From Quatrionicoccus australiensis (GTDB lineage: Bacteria; Pseudomonadota; Gammaproteobacteria; Burkholderiales; Rhodocyclaceae): 64,000 bases of DNA. This document shows positions 9,591 through 18,532 of the stretch, one piece after another; the first letter of the stretch is position 1; each line of letters opens with the position of its first letter. The stretch is taken from NCBI RefSeq assembly GCF_020510525.1, contig NZ_CP075188.1, positions 3,100,001-3,164,000 on the forward strand, read 5' to 3'. Under the pieces are notes generated by a model. It searched no databases. It had not been told where the DNA came from and worked only from the letters and a program-made list of their open reading frames with translations. The position numbers and the translations under genes are program-made.

Positions 9591-10697
9591 ATGAATCTTG
9601 AGAGCCTGATCGAATTTTTTGGCGAGAAAACCAGCATCGCGCTGGCCGGTCTGCTGATCGGTCTGTTCTTCGGCATCTTCGCCCAGCGTTCGAAATTCTG
9701 CATGCGTTCCGCCGTCGTCGAGTTCTGGAATCGCCAGGGTACGGCCAAGCTTGCCGTCTGGCTTTTCGCCTTTTCGGCGGCGGTCATCGGCACCCAGCTT
9801 TGCATCACGCTGGGCTGGCTTGACGTCAGCCAGGCACGCCAGCTCGCAGCAGCCGGCAGCCTTTCCGGGGCCATCATCGGCGGCTTGTTGTTCGGCATCG
9901 GCATGATCCTCGCCCGTGGCTGTTCCAGCCGCATGCTGGTGCTGGCCGCCAACGGCAACCTGCGCGCCCTGCTCACCGGGCTGATCTTTGCCGTCGCCGC
10001 GCAGGCTTCGCTGAACGGCCTGCTCTCACCTGTGCGCACCTGGCTGTCCGGCTTGTGGACCATAGAAGGCGGAGCCAGCCGCGATCTGCTGGCCACGACC
10101 CACCTCGGGCACAACGGCGGCATCGTCTTCGGTCTGGTCTGGCTGGCTGCCGCCATTGTTTTTGCCCGCCGTGCCGGGATCAGCCGCCGCGAGTGGCTGT
10201 GCGGCAGCGGCGTCGGCCTGAGCATCGCGCTGGCCTGGCTGACCACGCACCTGATCGGCAGCCAGTCCTTCGAAATCGTTCCGGTACAAAGCCTGAGTTT
10301 CACCGGTCCGTCCGCCGACATGCTGATGCTGGTCTTGTCACCGCCCGGCCAGCCCTGGGATTTCGATATCGGTCTGGTGCCCGGCGTCGTCCTCGGCTCC
10401 TTCCTGGCGGCCTTGTGGGGCGGCGAGTTGAAACTCGAAGGATTCCAGGATGGCCGCAGCATGCGGCGCTATATCGCCGGCGCAATCTGCATGGGCTTCG
10501 GCGGCATGCTGGCTGGCGGCTGTGCCGTCGGGGCCGGCGTCTCCGGCGCCGCGATCTTCGCCCTGACCGCCTGGCTGGCATTGGCCGGCATGTGGCTGGG
10601 CGGCGGCCTGGCCAATGCGCTCATCGACCGCCCGCAACTGCAAGAAAAAACGGCCACACCCGAAACAGGCATGGCCGATGCGGCAGTACAGCCCTGA
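9591..10697 (+). CDS. YeeE/YedE-family (TsuA-like) sulfur compound transporter
   Basis: A 368-residue polytopic membrane protein with around nine to ten hydrophobic helices and the duplicated Gly/Cys motifs of the sulfur-transport family: SKFCMRSA near the N-terminus, ARGCSSRM in the middle and AGGCAVGAGVSGA near the C-terminus. TsuA members of this family import thiosulfate using these cysteines. It lies convergent to the rhodanese at the end of the sox operon, with only 9 bp between stop codons and a small CTGAGC/GCTCAG hairpin spanning both (10694-10710). A role in thiosulfate or related sulfur movement fits this context but the substrate is inferred. Confidence 0.75.
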   Translation: MNLESLIEFFGEKTSIALAGLLIGLFFGIFAQRSKFCMRSAVVEFWNRQGTAKLAVWLFAFSAAVIGTQLCITLGWLDVSQARQLAAAGSLSGAIIGGLLFGIGMILARGCSSRMLVLAANGNLRALLTGLIFAVAAQASLNGLLSPVRTWLSGLWTIEGGASRDLLATTHLGHNGGIVFGLVWLAAAIVFARRAGISRREWLCGSGVGLSIALAWLTTHLIGSQSFEIVPVQSLSFTGPSADMLMLVLSPPGQPWDFDIGLVPGVVLGSFLAALWGGELKLEGFQDGRSMRRYIAGAICMGFGGMLAGGCAVGAGVSGAAIFALTAWLALAGMWLGGGLANALIDRPQLQEKTATPETGMADAAVQP

Positions 10698-10706
10698 GCC
10701 GGAAGC

Positions 10707-11324
10707 TCAGCGCGGGAAATACATCTTTGCCCGGTCGAGTTTGTAAGTCCACGGCAAATTGGCGTTTTTCCAGCCGTTGACCGCGCGCTGGCCGGATTTC
10801 GCACCATCCTTCGCCAGGTCGCCCTCGAAGCCTTCGGCAATGCCATAAACCCTGCTGTAACCCGCCATCTGCAAACGATCCTGCGCTTTCGAACTACGAT
10901 CGCCGGAGCGGCAGATCAGGATGATCGTCGCATCCTTGCCCAGATTCATCTCCTTGAGACGACGCTCCAGCTCGGGCACAAACTCCTGGTTCGGCTCAAG
11001 CTTGTACATCGCCCGCTTGTCGTCCCAGTCGCTCATCAACTCCTGATGTTCGACATACGGAACCAGCGCATCGGCATCCCCCGGCCAGCCGACATACATC
11101 GCCTCGGCCCGGGTGCGAATATCGAAGAAGGCAACGCCCTTCGGATTCGCTTTCTTCATGTCGTAAGCCTGCTGCGGCGTCAGGTAGAGCACCAGCTTGC
11201 TCTTTTTGACTTCCGGCAACTTGTCCCAATCGACACTGCCCGGCGCCCAGTCGGCGGCGAGAGCCATGCTTGAGACCGCAAAAAGGCCAACGAGCAGTCC
11301 CTGTCTGAGCAAGCCTCGCATCAT
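10707..11324 (-). CDS. Periplasmic rhodanese-like protein of the sox operon
   Basis: A 205-residue protein with a signal peptide (cleavage after SSMALA) and one rhodanese domain. The active-site loop is CRSGDRS, with the catalytic Cys near residue 139, and the N-terminal VAFFDIRTRAEA motif of the fold is intact. Rhodaneses carry persulfide sulfur, which suits a periplasmic thiosulfate-oxidising system. Its start codon overlaps the soxB stop (ATGA), so it is the last gene of the minus-strand sox operon. Confidence 0.85.
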   Translation of the reverse strand: MMRGLLRQGLLVGLFAVSSMALAADWAPGSVDWDKLPEVKKSKLVLYLTPQQAYDMKKANPKGVAFFDIRTRAEAMYVGWPGDADALVPYVEHQELMSDWDDKRAMYKLEPNQEFVPELERRLKEMNLGKDATIILICRSGDRSSKAQDRLQMAGYSRVYGIAEGFEGDLAKDGAKSGQRAVNGWKNANLPWTYKLDRAKMYFPR

Positions 11325-13042
11325 GCAATCCCCGGATTGCCGGCCGCGCCTTTCAGCGTCGGCAGATTGAGATTGACCGGCTTGACCGTCTTGATGTCGC
11401 GCAGATACTTGGCGACCACATCCCAGATCGGTTCGCCGGCATTCTTCGCCTCTTCGGAAACCGGCGCCCAGCCGGCAACCTTGTAGGTCTTGGCCGGATC
11501 GATCAGCTTGCCCTTGAGCATCATGTTCTGGATACGGCTACCCATTTTCGCAGTCGGATCGCAGGTCCATTGCAGGCCGCCGACACGCACCATGTCGCCG
11601 CCCTGCTGATAGTACGGATCGGGGTTGAACAGGTTGTCGCAGACGTCTTCGAGCACCGTCTTGATCATCTCGCCGCTCATGTTGCTCACCGTCGTCCACG
11701 GATAGGTGATCGCCGTCTGGTCGAGCACGTGTTCCATCAGGATCGGCTGTCCCGGCAGCAGCGAGGTGCCCCAGCGGAAGCCCGGCGAGAAGGCGATTTC
11801 GGCATCCTTGACCTTGAGCAGCGAGTCGAGGATGAGCTGGTCGAAAGTACCGTTGAAGTTGCCACGGCGATAGAGCAGGCCCTCAGTGACGGCCAGCTTT
11901 TCGTTGAGCTTGGACAGGTAGGGCGCGCGTGCCTTGTCGATCAGCGCCTGCATGTCGCGGTCGGCCGGCAGCAGGTTGGCGAAGACGGGCAGCAGCTTGT
12001 AGCGGTAATCGGCAATCTTGCCGTTCTTGACGTCGAAATCGAGCACGCCAAGGTATTTGCCGTTCGAGCCGGCATTGGTGACCAGCGTCTGGCCGCCGGC
12101 GTTCTTGACGACGACCGGGGCCGGCATGCCGTCATGGGTGTGGCCACCGAGGATGGCGTCGATGCCCTTGATGCGCGAAGCCATCTTCAAATCGACGTCC
12201 ATGCCGTTGTGCGAGAGCACGACGACGACCTGCGCCCCGGCAGCGCGGGCTTCGTCGACGGTCTTCTGCATGTTCTCTTCCTGGATGCCGAAGCTCCAGT
12301 TCGGCGTCTGCCAGCGCGGGTTGGCGATCGGCGTATAGGGGAAGGCCTGGCCGATGATGGCCACCGGCACGCCATTCATGTTCTTCATGACGAAGGGCTT
12401 GAAGACGGCGTCGCCGAAGTCGGTGGTCTTGACGTTCTGGGCAACGATGTCGATGTGGCCGGCGAAGTCCTTTTCCTCGATTTCCTTGACGCGAGCCTCG
12501 CCGTAGGTCGATTCCCAGTGCAGGGTCATGACATTGACGCCGAGCGCCTTGCAGGCATCGACCATGTCCTGCGCATTGCTCCACAGCGCCGTGCCGGACC
12601 CCTGCCAGGTGTCGCCGCCGTCAAGCAGCAGCGCACCGGGACGATTGGCTTTCATGCGCTTGACCAGCGTCGCCAGGTGGGCAAAGCCGCCGACCTTGCC
12701 GTAGGTCTCGGCGGCTTTTTCGAAATTCAGATAGGTGTAGGCGTGCGCCTCGATGCTGTTCGGCTTGAAGCCGAAATGCTTCAACAGCTTGTCACCGACC
12801 AGGTGCGGCACCTTGCCGAACTGGTCGCCGAAGCCGAGATTGACGTTCGGCTCGCGGAAATAGATGGGCAGCAACTGGGCATGGCAGTCGGTGATGTGGA
12901 GCAGGCTGACATTGCCGAATTTCGGCAGGTCGTACAGCTTGGCAGCGCCCTTCTCAGCCAGGGCAAAATCACTGTGCAGGCTCATGCCACCCGCAGCAGC
13001 GACGGCCATGACCTGCAAAAACTCGCGACGATTCATGCTCAT
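11321..13042 (-). CDS. soxB: SoxB thiosulfohydrolase
   Basis: A 573-residue periplasmic di-manganese hydrolase that releases sulfate from SoxY-bound sulfane. The N-terminus has a twin-arginine signal (NRREFLQVMAVAAAGG). Metallophosphoesterase motifs are visible: HITDCHAQ near residue 48, LLDGGDTWQG, and GGHTHDG in the middle, with the 5'-nucleotidase-like C-terminal domain after that. The start at MSMNRREF was chosen because AAGGAACACAAC precedes it; a longer frame reaches 13111 without support. It overlaps the downstream rhodanese by ATGA. Confidence 0.93.
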   Translation of the reverse strand: MSMNRREFLQVMAVAAAGGMSLHSDFALAEKGAAKLYDLPKFGNVSLLHITDCHAQLLPIYFREPNVNLGFGDQFGKVPHLVGDKLLKHFGFKPNSIEAHAYTYLNFEKAAETYGKVGGFAHLATLVKRMKANRPGALLLDGGDTWQGSGTALWSNAQDMVDACKALGVNVMTLHWESTYGEARVKEIEEKDFAGHIDIVAQNVKTTDFGDAVFKPFVMKNMNGVPVAIIGQAFPYTPIANPRWQTPNWSFGIQEENMQKTVDEARAAGAQVVVVLSHNGMDVDLKMASRIKGIDAILGGHTHDGMPAPVVVKNAGGQTLVTNAGSNGKYLGVLDFDVKNGKIADYRYKLLPVFANLLPADRDMQALIDKARAPYLSKLNEKLAVTEGLLYRRGNFNGTFDQLILDSLLKVKDAEIAFSPGFRWGTSLLPGQPILMEHVLDQTAITYPWTTVSNMSGEMIKTVLEDVCDNLFNPDPYYQQGGDMVRVGGLQWTCDPTAKMGSRIQNMMLKGKLIDPAKTYKVAGWAPVSEEAKNAGEPIWDVVAKYLRDIKTVKPVNLNLPTLKGAAGNPGIA

Positions 13043-13117
13043 GTTGTGTTCCTTGAATTTTGTTTTACGACGTAAAAAATGCCCGGCCGGGTCACCGGCC
13101 GGGCCAATCACGCAAAC

Positions 13118-13753
13118 TCAGTCCTTGTTGACCGGCGATTCCGGATCGATCAGGAAGGCCACGATATGGGTGATCTGCTCCGGCGTCAGCCAGCTGTGCA
13201 GCCCGAAACGCGGCATATTGGTACAGGCGGTGAAGGCATTCGAGTTGTAGATCTTGTCGTAGGTGTACTTGATGATCTCTTCCGAATTGCCGCGGACCTT
13301 GCCGAACTGCTGCAGGCTGGGGCCGATCGTGCCGTAGGCCAGTTCCTTCTTGGCGAGTTGGTGACAGGCGTAGCAGTTGCCGCCACGTACGCGCCCGGCC
13401 GGATCCGGCTGGATGAAGCCGATGTGGCCGCCGGTACCGACCGCGGCCAGCTTCTCGCCTTCCTTCCAGTCGCCGATCAGCTTGCCGTCAACCGGATAGC
13501 GGATGGTCGCGGCGTTCAGCTTTTCCAGCTTTTCGCCAATCTTGCGCGGCGGGTTGTCGCGGTAGATACCGCAGGTTTTCATCGTTTCGTCCTGGTCCAG
13601 ACGCTTCATCCAGTATTTCGGATTCTCGGCCTTGAACGAACTGCGGAACATCTGTTCGGCCTCGCCGGCAAACTTGCCGCCGGGTGCTTCGGCCAGGGCA
13701 GCAAAGGAGAGCGTAGCGGTCAACGCAGAAAAAAGGGCAATTTTCAGTTTCAT
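13118..13753 (-). CDS. soxX: SoxX monohaem cytochrome c
   Basis: About 211 residues with a signal peptide ending near FAALA and a single haem motif CYACH near residue 125. The C-terminal part (TNMPRFG...LTPEQITHIVAFL) supplies the likely Met ligand. SoxX pairs with SoxA to form the oxidising SoxAX complex that joins thiosulfate to SoxY. It is of the long type with an extra N-terminal region. I chose the second ATG (MKLK), since the AGGGG ribosome site abuts the first one. It lies 13 bp after soxA. Confidence 0.9.
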   Translation of the reverse strand: MKLKIALFSALTATLSFAALAEAPGGKFAGEAEQMFRSSFKAENPKYWMKRLDQDETMKTCGIYRDNPPRKIGEKLEKLNAATIRYPVDGKLIGDWKEGEKLAAVGTGGHIGFIQPDPAGRVRGGNCYACHQLAKKELAYGTIGPSLQQFGKVRGNSEEIIKYTYDKIYNSNAFTACTNMPRFGLHSWLTPEQITHIVAFLIDPESPVNKD

Positions 13754-13766
13754 GGTCATCCCCTTT

Positions 13767-14582
13767 TCAGCGCTTGATTCCCGGCGTTTCCATGACGGTG
13801 CCGGTCGCAGTTTTTTGCAGGTAGGTTTCGAGGGCGATCACCGAATCCGCGAGATACTCCGGCTCCGGCCAGCGCGCCTGGCGCATGCAGTCGATCAGGC
13901 GGCGCTGCATGGTCCACACCGCGCCTTGCGACACCCGGTAGGACGGCCAGGTCTTCATCGCCGTACCGGCGCCGTCCTTGGTCGTCAGGTTGCCCAGGTC
14001 CTGCAGGCGGATGCGTTTGCCTTCCTGGCCGTGACAGATGGCGCAGGAGAAATCCTGCGGCCCGGAACGGCGATAGAAGATGTATTCGCCCATCTTCGCC
14101 ATCTTCGCTTCGGCCGGATGCGTCGCCGGCACGTTGATCGGCTTGCCGTTCGACTTGGCGCCGATGAAGGTGACCAGGGCCTCGATATCGGACTCCTTGC
14201 CCGGCTTCGAATACCACTGCTTGGTCACCTCGGCCTGCGTGAAACCTTGCAGCGTGACCATGCAATGCACGAGGCGGGACTCGACGTCCATCACCTTGTT
14301 GGTGTCCTTGAAGTATTTCGGCAACTGGGCGTAAGCGCCATCGAGCTTGCCTGGCCCGAGGCCGAGGTCGCACTGCTCCAGCGAAGCATTCTTCGGACCG
14401 CGCTTTTCGCTCCACAGGCTTTCGCCCTTGACTTCGAGCAGGTCGGCAGGATTGCCGTCGGCCAGCGCCTCACGGTACTTGGCCAGTTCGTCGGCGACCT
14501 TGCTGTCCTGGGCGAACAGCGGGCCGGCAAATGTTGCGGCAACGGCGAGCGCGGCCAGCGATTGAATCGAGCGATGAATCAT
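13767..14582 (-). CDS. soxA: SoxA cytochrome c subunit of SoxAX
   Basis: A 271-residue periplasmic protein, signal peptide cleaved after GPLFA. Only one CxxCH motif is present (CAICH, near residue 180), so this is a single-haem SoxA. Other cysteines are EQCDL and VHCMV in the N-terminal half, which usually form a disulfide where diheme forms bind haem, and LIDCMRQ near residue 231, which matches the reactive cysteine persulfide haem ligand. Ribosome site GGAGGAG precedes the ATG. A 69-bp gap with an imperfect CGGCAGC/GCTGCCG hairpin separates it from soxZ. Confidence 0.92.
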   Translation of the reverse strand: MIHRSIQSLAALAVAATFAGPLFAQDSKVADELAKYREALADGNPADLLEVKGESLWSEKRGPKNASLEQCDLGLGPGKLDGAYAQLPKYFKDTNKVMDVESRLVHCMVTLQGFTQAEVTKQWYSKPGKESDIEALVTFIGAKSNGKPINVPATHPAEAKMAKMGEYIFYRRSGPQDFSCAICHGQEGKRIRLQDLGNLTTKDGAGTAMKTWPSYRVSQGAVWTMQRRLIDCMRQARWPEPEYLADSVIALETYLQKTATGTVMETPGIKR

Positions 14583-14651
14583 TTCATCTCCTCCGGGGAA
14601 AGACGGCCGGCAGCATCCGGTCTACGCCATCTGGCTGCCGTTTTGCAAAAA

Positions 14652-14963
14652 TCAGGCGACAACCGTTTCGTCGCTACGCGTATCGCCCTTGTTGTCCTTC
14701 CAGCTGACAACGATCTTGTCGCCCTTGGCGCCGCCCTTGAACTTGAAGGCCAGGTACGGGTTCTTCGAGACGGACGGACCAAACTCGCTGTTCAGCACGA
14801 CCTTGTCATTGTGCTTGGCGACCAGTTCGGTAATGAACCAGGCCGGCACGACAGCACCAGCCGCATCCTTGCGCTGACCGGTTTCCATTTCGTGGCTGAC
14901 CAGCACTTTGACTTCGGTAACGCCGTCCTTGTTGGCGGCGCGGATTTTCATCGGATTGCCCAT
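14652..14963 (-). CDS. soxZ: SoxZ sulfur carrier partner
   Basis: A 103-residue immunoglobulin-like beta-sandwich protein with the family motif KVLVSHEMETGQRKD and no signal peptide, as expected for a protein exported together with SoxY. SoxYZ is the carrier on which thiosulfate is oxidised. It is separated from soxY by 151 bp that hold a long imperfect hairpin, unusual since the two genes normally sit a few bases apart. Confidence 0.93.
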   Translation of the reverse strand: MGNPMKIRAANKDGVTEVKVLVSHEMETGQRKDAAGAVVPAWFITELVAKHNDKVVLNSEFGPSVSKNPYLAFKFKGGAKGDKIVVSWKDNKGDTRSDETVVA

Positions 14964-15004
14964 GTTTCTATCTCCTAAATTCAGTAAGTGTCAAAAACGG
15001 GAAA

Positions 15005-15105
15005 CGAAGCGTAGCGAGCGATGACAGGACGAGGCGCGTTTGCGAGACAGTGCAATCTGCACGGCGAGCAAGCGCAACGAAGTCATGTCGAGCGCAGTAG
15101 CTTCG
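15005..15105 (-). repeat. Long imperfect stem-loop between soxY and soxZ
   Basis: The arms begin CGAAGC (15005-15010) and GCTTCG (15100-15105), continue through matching ATGAC and GCGC...TGCG blocks with mismatches, and close at GTGCA/TGCAC (15050-15054, 15058-15062) around a three-base loop. Both sides carry short T/A runs (GTTTTTA on plus, CGTTTTTG on minus). It separates two genes whose products work 1:1, so it could act as an attenuator, a processing site or a mobile palindromic repeat. Confidence 0.6.
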
Positions 15106-15114
15106 GCCTCGTTT

Positions 15115-15582
15115 TTAGCCGCCGCAGCCGCCCAGGGTGACCTTGATTTCCTTGGTCGCCATGAAGAACTTGCCGTCCGACTTGACCAGCGCGTACACGT
15201 TCGAGGTCTGGCCCATCTTGACGCGGGTCTGGACGTTGGCTTCGGTGCCTTCCGGCAGCATGAAGCTGGCGGCCAGTGCGTTCGGGTTCTTTTCGATCAG
15301 GATGGCGACCATCGTCACGTTGGGCAGCGAGGAAGCCACGCCAACCGGCACGACGGCGCCGTTTTCGGCGATGTCCGGACCGGTGACCTGGACGTCCTTG
15401 CTGTCGACATGGGCGGTGGCACCGAGCGCCTTCAGCGTGTCGGCCATGCTCTTGGCGTCAAAGGCGTTCTTGTTCCAGTCGGCCAGGGCCATGCCCGGGG
15501 TGATGATGCCGGCAGCGGCGAGAACGGTCAGGAGCGCGGCTCCCGAACCGGTTTTGAGTACAGTGCGACGTTGCTTGTTCAT
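15115..15582 (-). CDS. soxY: SoxY sulfur carrier protein
   Basis: A 155-residue protein ending in GGCGG, the swinging-arm tail whose cysteine carries the sulfur substrate. The N-terminus has a twin-arginine-like signal (KQRRTVLKTGSGAALL) that exports the SoxYZ pair. The start at MNKQRR was chosen for its AGAGGAGATACC ribosome site; a longer frame extends upstream into soxD. It follows soxD by 23 bp. Confidence 0.94.
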   Translation of the reverse strand: MNKQRRTVLKTGSGAALLTVLAAAGIITPGMALADWNKNAFDAKSMADTLKALGATAHVDSKDVQVTGPDIAENGAVVPVGVASSLPNVTMVAILIEKNPNALAASFMLPEGTEANVQTRVKMGQTSNVYALVKSDGKFFMATKEIKVTLGGCGG

Positions 15583-15605
15583 GGTATCTCCTCTGTGAAA
15601 ATCGA

Positions 15606-16652
15606 TTATTTCGCGCCGGACAGAATCCACTTGACCAGTGTCTTCGTGTCCTCGTCCTTGACATGTGCGTTCGGCGGCATCGGGATCGAACCCCAGACGC
15701 CCTGCCCACCCGCCTTGACCTTGGCGACCAGACGGTCTTCCGCATCGGTCTGGCCCTGGTAGCGGGCCTGCACCTCGGCATAGCCGGGGCCGACGATCTT
15801 GCTCTTCATGCCGTGACAGGCCATGCAGCCGCTCTTCGTGGCCAGTTCCAGCGTGCCGGCCTCGGCCGCCTTCTTGGCAGCTTCCGGACCGAGCGTGCGG
15901 GTGCCGCGGACCGGGCCGAAGCTGCGGTTCTGGTCAGCCAGCTCGCCATGCGCGGTGCGGGCGTATTCCGGCAAGGTCGAGCCGACCAGCACTTCCGGCT
16001 TGCAGTTCTTCATGCAGGCCTTGTTTGCCGTATCCGGCTTGCCGCCGTTGCCGATGCCGCCCTTCTTGGCCGAAGCCCCCGGCCACATGCCGTGGTCGGT
16101 GGTCATGCCGTTGCGGTTGGGCAGCAATTTCTGGACATCGCCGATGTTCTTGTCGGAAAGGACAAAGTCGGCCGGCACGATTTCCTGCAGATTGAGCAGG
16201 TAGGCGAGGATGGCAAAGACGTCATCCGGCTTCAGCGACTTCGGCGAGGTCCAGGGCATGGCGCGCTGGATGTAGTCGAACACCGTCGAAATCGTCGCCA
16301 CCTTGGTAAAGGTCGTGCGCTGCGGCAGTTCGCCGGAAGACAGGCCCTTGACGCGGCCGGCCTTGATATCGTCTTTGGTCGTACCGCCAGCGAGCGGCGT
16401 GAAGACTTCATTCGATTCGCCGAAGGAGCCGTGACAGGATGCGCACTTTTCCTCGAACAGTTCCTGGCCGCGATCAACCGAACCCGAACCCTTGGGCAAG
16501 CCCTTGAAATCGGGACGCACGTCGATGTCCCAGGCCTTCACTTCGGCCGCGGTGGCCGGACGACCGACGCCACCGTAGTTGTCGAAGGCCAGCGCAGCGG
16601 TCGACGCGCCGGCGAGGGCCAAAACGAGAATGGATTTATAGAACCTGGACAT
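15606..16652 (-). CDS. soxD: SoxD dihaem cytochrome c of sulfane dehydrogenase
   Basis: A 348-residue periplasmic cytochrome with signal peptide ending AALA and two haem motifs, CASCH near residue 69 and CMACH near residue 274. SoxD is the electron-accepting subunit of the SoxCD complex, which removes six electrons from the SoxY-bound sulfane. Its start overlaps soxC by 17 bases. Presence of SoxCD predicts complete thiosulfate oxidation to sulfate rather than sulfur globule formation. Confidence 0.92.
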   Translation of the reverse strand: MSRFYKSILVLALAGASTAALAFDNYGGVGRPATAAEVKAWDIDVRPDFKGLPKGSGSVDRGQELFEEKCASCHGSFGESNEVFTPLAGGTTKDDIKAGRVKGLSSGELPQRTTFTKVATISTVFDYIQRAMPWTSPKSLKPDDVFAILAYLLNLQEIVPADFVLSDKNIGDVQKLLPNRNGMTTDHGMWPGASAKKGGIGNGGKPDTANKACMKNCKPEVLVGSTLPEYARTAHGELADQNRSFGPVRGTRTLGPEAAKKAAEAGTLELATKSGCMACHGMKSKIVGPGYAEVQARYQGQTDAEDRLVAKVKAGGQGVWGSIPMPPNAHVKDEDTKTLVKWILSGAK

Positions 16653-17982
16653 TGCTGACCTCCCCGCTCTCGGCCACTTTCCAGGACTGGATGGCATTGT
16701 TGTGATAGATCGATTTGGTACCGCGCACCGCGCGCAACTGGCCGTAGCTCGGCTGGACAAAGCCGGTTTCGTCGATGGCGCGCGACTGCAGGATGGCCGG
16801 ACTGCCGTCCCACACCCAGTTGGTGTTGAAACGGGTCAGCGCCTTGTTCTGGATCGGTCCTTCGAGACGCGCCGTCTGCCAGTTGATGCCGCCGTCGAAG
16901 GAGACATCGACCTGCTTGATGCGGCCACGACCGGACCAGGCGAGGCCGGAGACGTTGTAGAAACCCTTGTCGAGCAGCGTCTGGCCGCCGGACGGCGTGG
17001 TGATCACCGACTTGGCTTCCTGGATCGAGCTGTACTGGCGATGCAGACCGCTCGGCAGGAGGTCGATGTAATGCACCGCTTCATCCTTGGTGGCATAAGG
17101 CTTGTCGCCGACTTCGATGCGGCGCAGCCACTTGACCCAGGACACGCCCTGGACGCCGGGTACGACGAGGCGCAGCGGATAGCCGTTTTCCGGGCGCAGC
17201 ATTTCGCCGTTCTGGCCGTAGGCGACGAACACTTCGCCGGATTCGACCATTTCCATCGGAATGGTGCGCGTCATCGAGGAGCCATCGGCGCCTTCGGCCA
17301 GCACATAGCGGGCCTTCTTGTAATCGACGCCGCAATCTTCCAGCAGCAGCTTGAGCGGCACGCCGGTGAATTCGGAACAGGACAGCATGCCGTGCGTGTA
17401 TTGCACGGTCGGCACGGCCACGTTGCCCCACTCCAGACCGGTGTTCGCACCGCATTCGATGAAGTGGATGCGCGACACGGACGGCAGGCGCATCAGCTCG
17501 TCCAGCGTATAGACCTTGGCCTTCTTGAGCAGGGAATCATCCGAACCATTGACCATCAGGCGATGCTTGGACGGATCGATGTCGTGCCAGCCCTGGTGAT
17601 GCCGCTCAAAATGCAGGCCGGACGGCGTGATGATGCCGAACAGGCCTTGCAACGGGCAAAACGACACCGAGGCGCCACCAACGCGGGCCAGACCGGGCGA
17701 TTCGCGACGCAGCAACTGGCTTTCGTATTTCGACGGCATGCCGTACGGGTTGGTCGCCACGGGTTGGCCGAGCGAGGTCGTCCAGGCCGGGTTTTCGAGA
17801 ATGTTCGGATCACCTTCGGCAGCACGTGCTGCCAGTGGTGCAGCGATGGCTGCGCCGGCGGCCAGGAAACTCTTGCGCAAAAAATCGCGCCGTCCCGCGC
17901 CAACGGCCTTGACCTGATCTTCCGACAGGAAGTTTTCCGGAGCGGGCCGTAGACGCCCCGGTTGTTTTGTTTTATCGACCAT
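16636..17982 (-). CDS. soxC: SoxC molybdoprotein of sulfane dehydrogenase
   Basis: A 448-residue sulfite-oxidase-family protein. It has a twin-arginine signal (GRRDFLRKSFLAAGAA), the molybdopterin domain with the Mo-ligating cysteine in HFIECGANTG, and a C-terminal dimerisation domain. With SoxD it oxidises the sulfane sulfur bound to SoxY. It starts 30 bp after the ArsR-type regulator with a GGAGGGG ribosome site and is co-transcribed with the rest of the operon. Confidence 0.93.
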   Translation of the reverse strand: MVDKTKQPGRLRPAPENFLSEDQVKAVGAGRRDFLRKSFLAAGAAIAAPLAARAAEGDPNILENPAWTTSLGQPVATNPYGMPSKYESQLLRRESPGLARVGGASVSFCPLQGLFGIITPSGLHFERHHQGWHDIDPSKHRLMVNGSDDSLLKKAKVYTLDELMRLPSVSRIHFIECGANTGLEWGNVAVPTVQYTHGMLSCSEFTGVPLKLLLEDCGVDYKKARYVLAEGADGSSMTRTIPMEMVESGEVFVAYGQNGEMLRPENGYPLRLVVPGVQGVSWVKWLRRIEVGDKPYATKDEAVHYIDLLPSGLHRQYSSIQEAKSVITTPSGGQTLLDKGFYNVSGLAWSGRGRIKQVDVSFDGGINWQTARLEGPIQNKALTRFNTNWVWDGSPAILQSRAIDETGFVQPSYGQLRAVRGTKSIYHNNAIQSWKVAESGEVSNVQVL

Positions 17983-18012
17983 AGAAATGAGTCCCCTCCA
18001 GAGTATTGAATT

Positions 18013-18348
18013 TCAGCTAAGACAATGCGCTGCCACCAAATCGTTTTGTCCGACGATGTCGCGACTGGCCACCGCAATGCTGACGGTGCGGCAGATATCG
18101 ACAAAATTGGGATCCACAACGCGATACAGGATGGAAGTTCCTTCGCGCCGGCGGTCCACCACCCCCGCCCGGTACAAGATGTTCAAGTGACGTGAGGTAT
18201 TGGCCTGGGTCAAGCCCACCCTCTCGACCACCTCGTTGACCGATCTCTCTTCAAGACAGAGAACCGAGAGAATGCGCAAACGCGTCGGATCCGAGAGCAG
18301 ACCGAAGTAATGCGCTACCTGGTTGAACACCTGAATTGTCTCGTCCAT
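18013..18348 (-). CDS. ArsR-family regulator heading the sox operon
   Basis: A 111-residue winged-helix protein. The helix-turn-helix (SVNEVVERVGLTQANTSRHLNIL) and wing (DRRREGTSILYRVVD) are clear. Cysteines are few: one in VLCLEE at the start of the second helix, one in DICRTV and one near the C-terminus (AAHCLS), a pattern that could sense persulfide as in SoxR/BigR/YgaV relatives. It is the first gene of the sox operon and probably represses it and the divergent fcc genes. I chose the ATG at 18348; a TTG at 18378 would place the operator-like palindrome inside the gene. Confidence 0.85.
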   Translation of the reverse strand: MDETIQVFNQVAHYFGLLSDPTRLRILSVLCLEERSVNEVVERVGLTQANTSRHLNILYRAGVVDRRREGTSILYRVVDPNFVDICRTVSIAVASRDIVGQNDLVAAHCLS

Positions 18349-18357
18349 GTCGTTTTT

Positions 18358-18405
18358 TTGATCTAGATCAGTAAACAATGTATTACTGCATACTTATATA
18401 GTCAA
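18358..18405 (-). promoter_or_regulatory. Predicted sox promoter with overlapping palindrome (FNR-like)
   Basis: On the minus strand, TTGACT (18405-18400) and TACATT (18382-18377) with 17-bp spacing form a sigma70-type promoter. Just at the expected start of transcription lies TGATCTAGATCA (18359-18370), a perfect palindrome that also matches the FNR/CRP box TTGAT-N4-ATCAA in nine of ten bases. Its position suggests repression. The protein bound could equally be the ArsR-type regulator. Confidence 0.5.
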
Positions 18406-18532
18406 CTGCTAATATTGTTGCGATGCAGCATGCAATTTCCGGCAAACGCCTATAACCTAGCTCCCCATGCCGCGACAAAAAATGCAACATAACGGCGGCA
18501 TGAACTCAACATCACTCAGAGGAGATGTCCTA

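Noticed and set aside
13767..14582. SoxA as a dihaem cytochrome
   Set aside because: Only one CxxCH motif is present; the N-terminal cysteines have no CxxCH.
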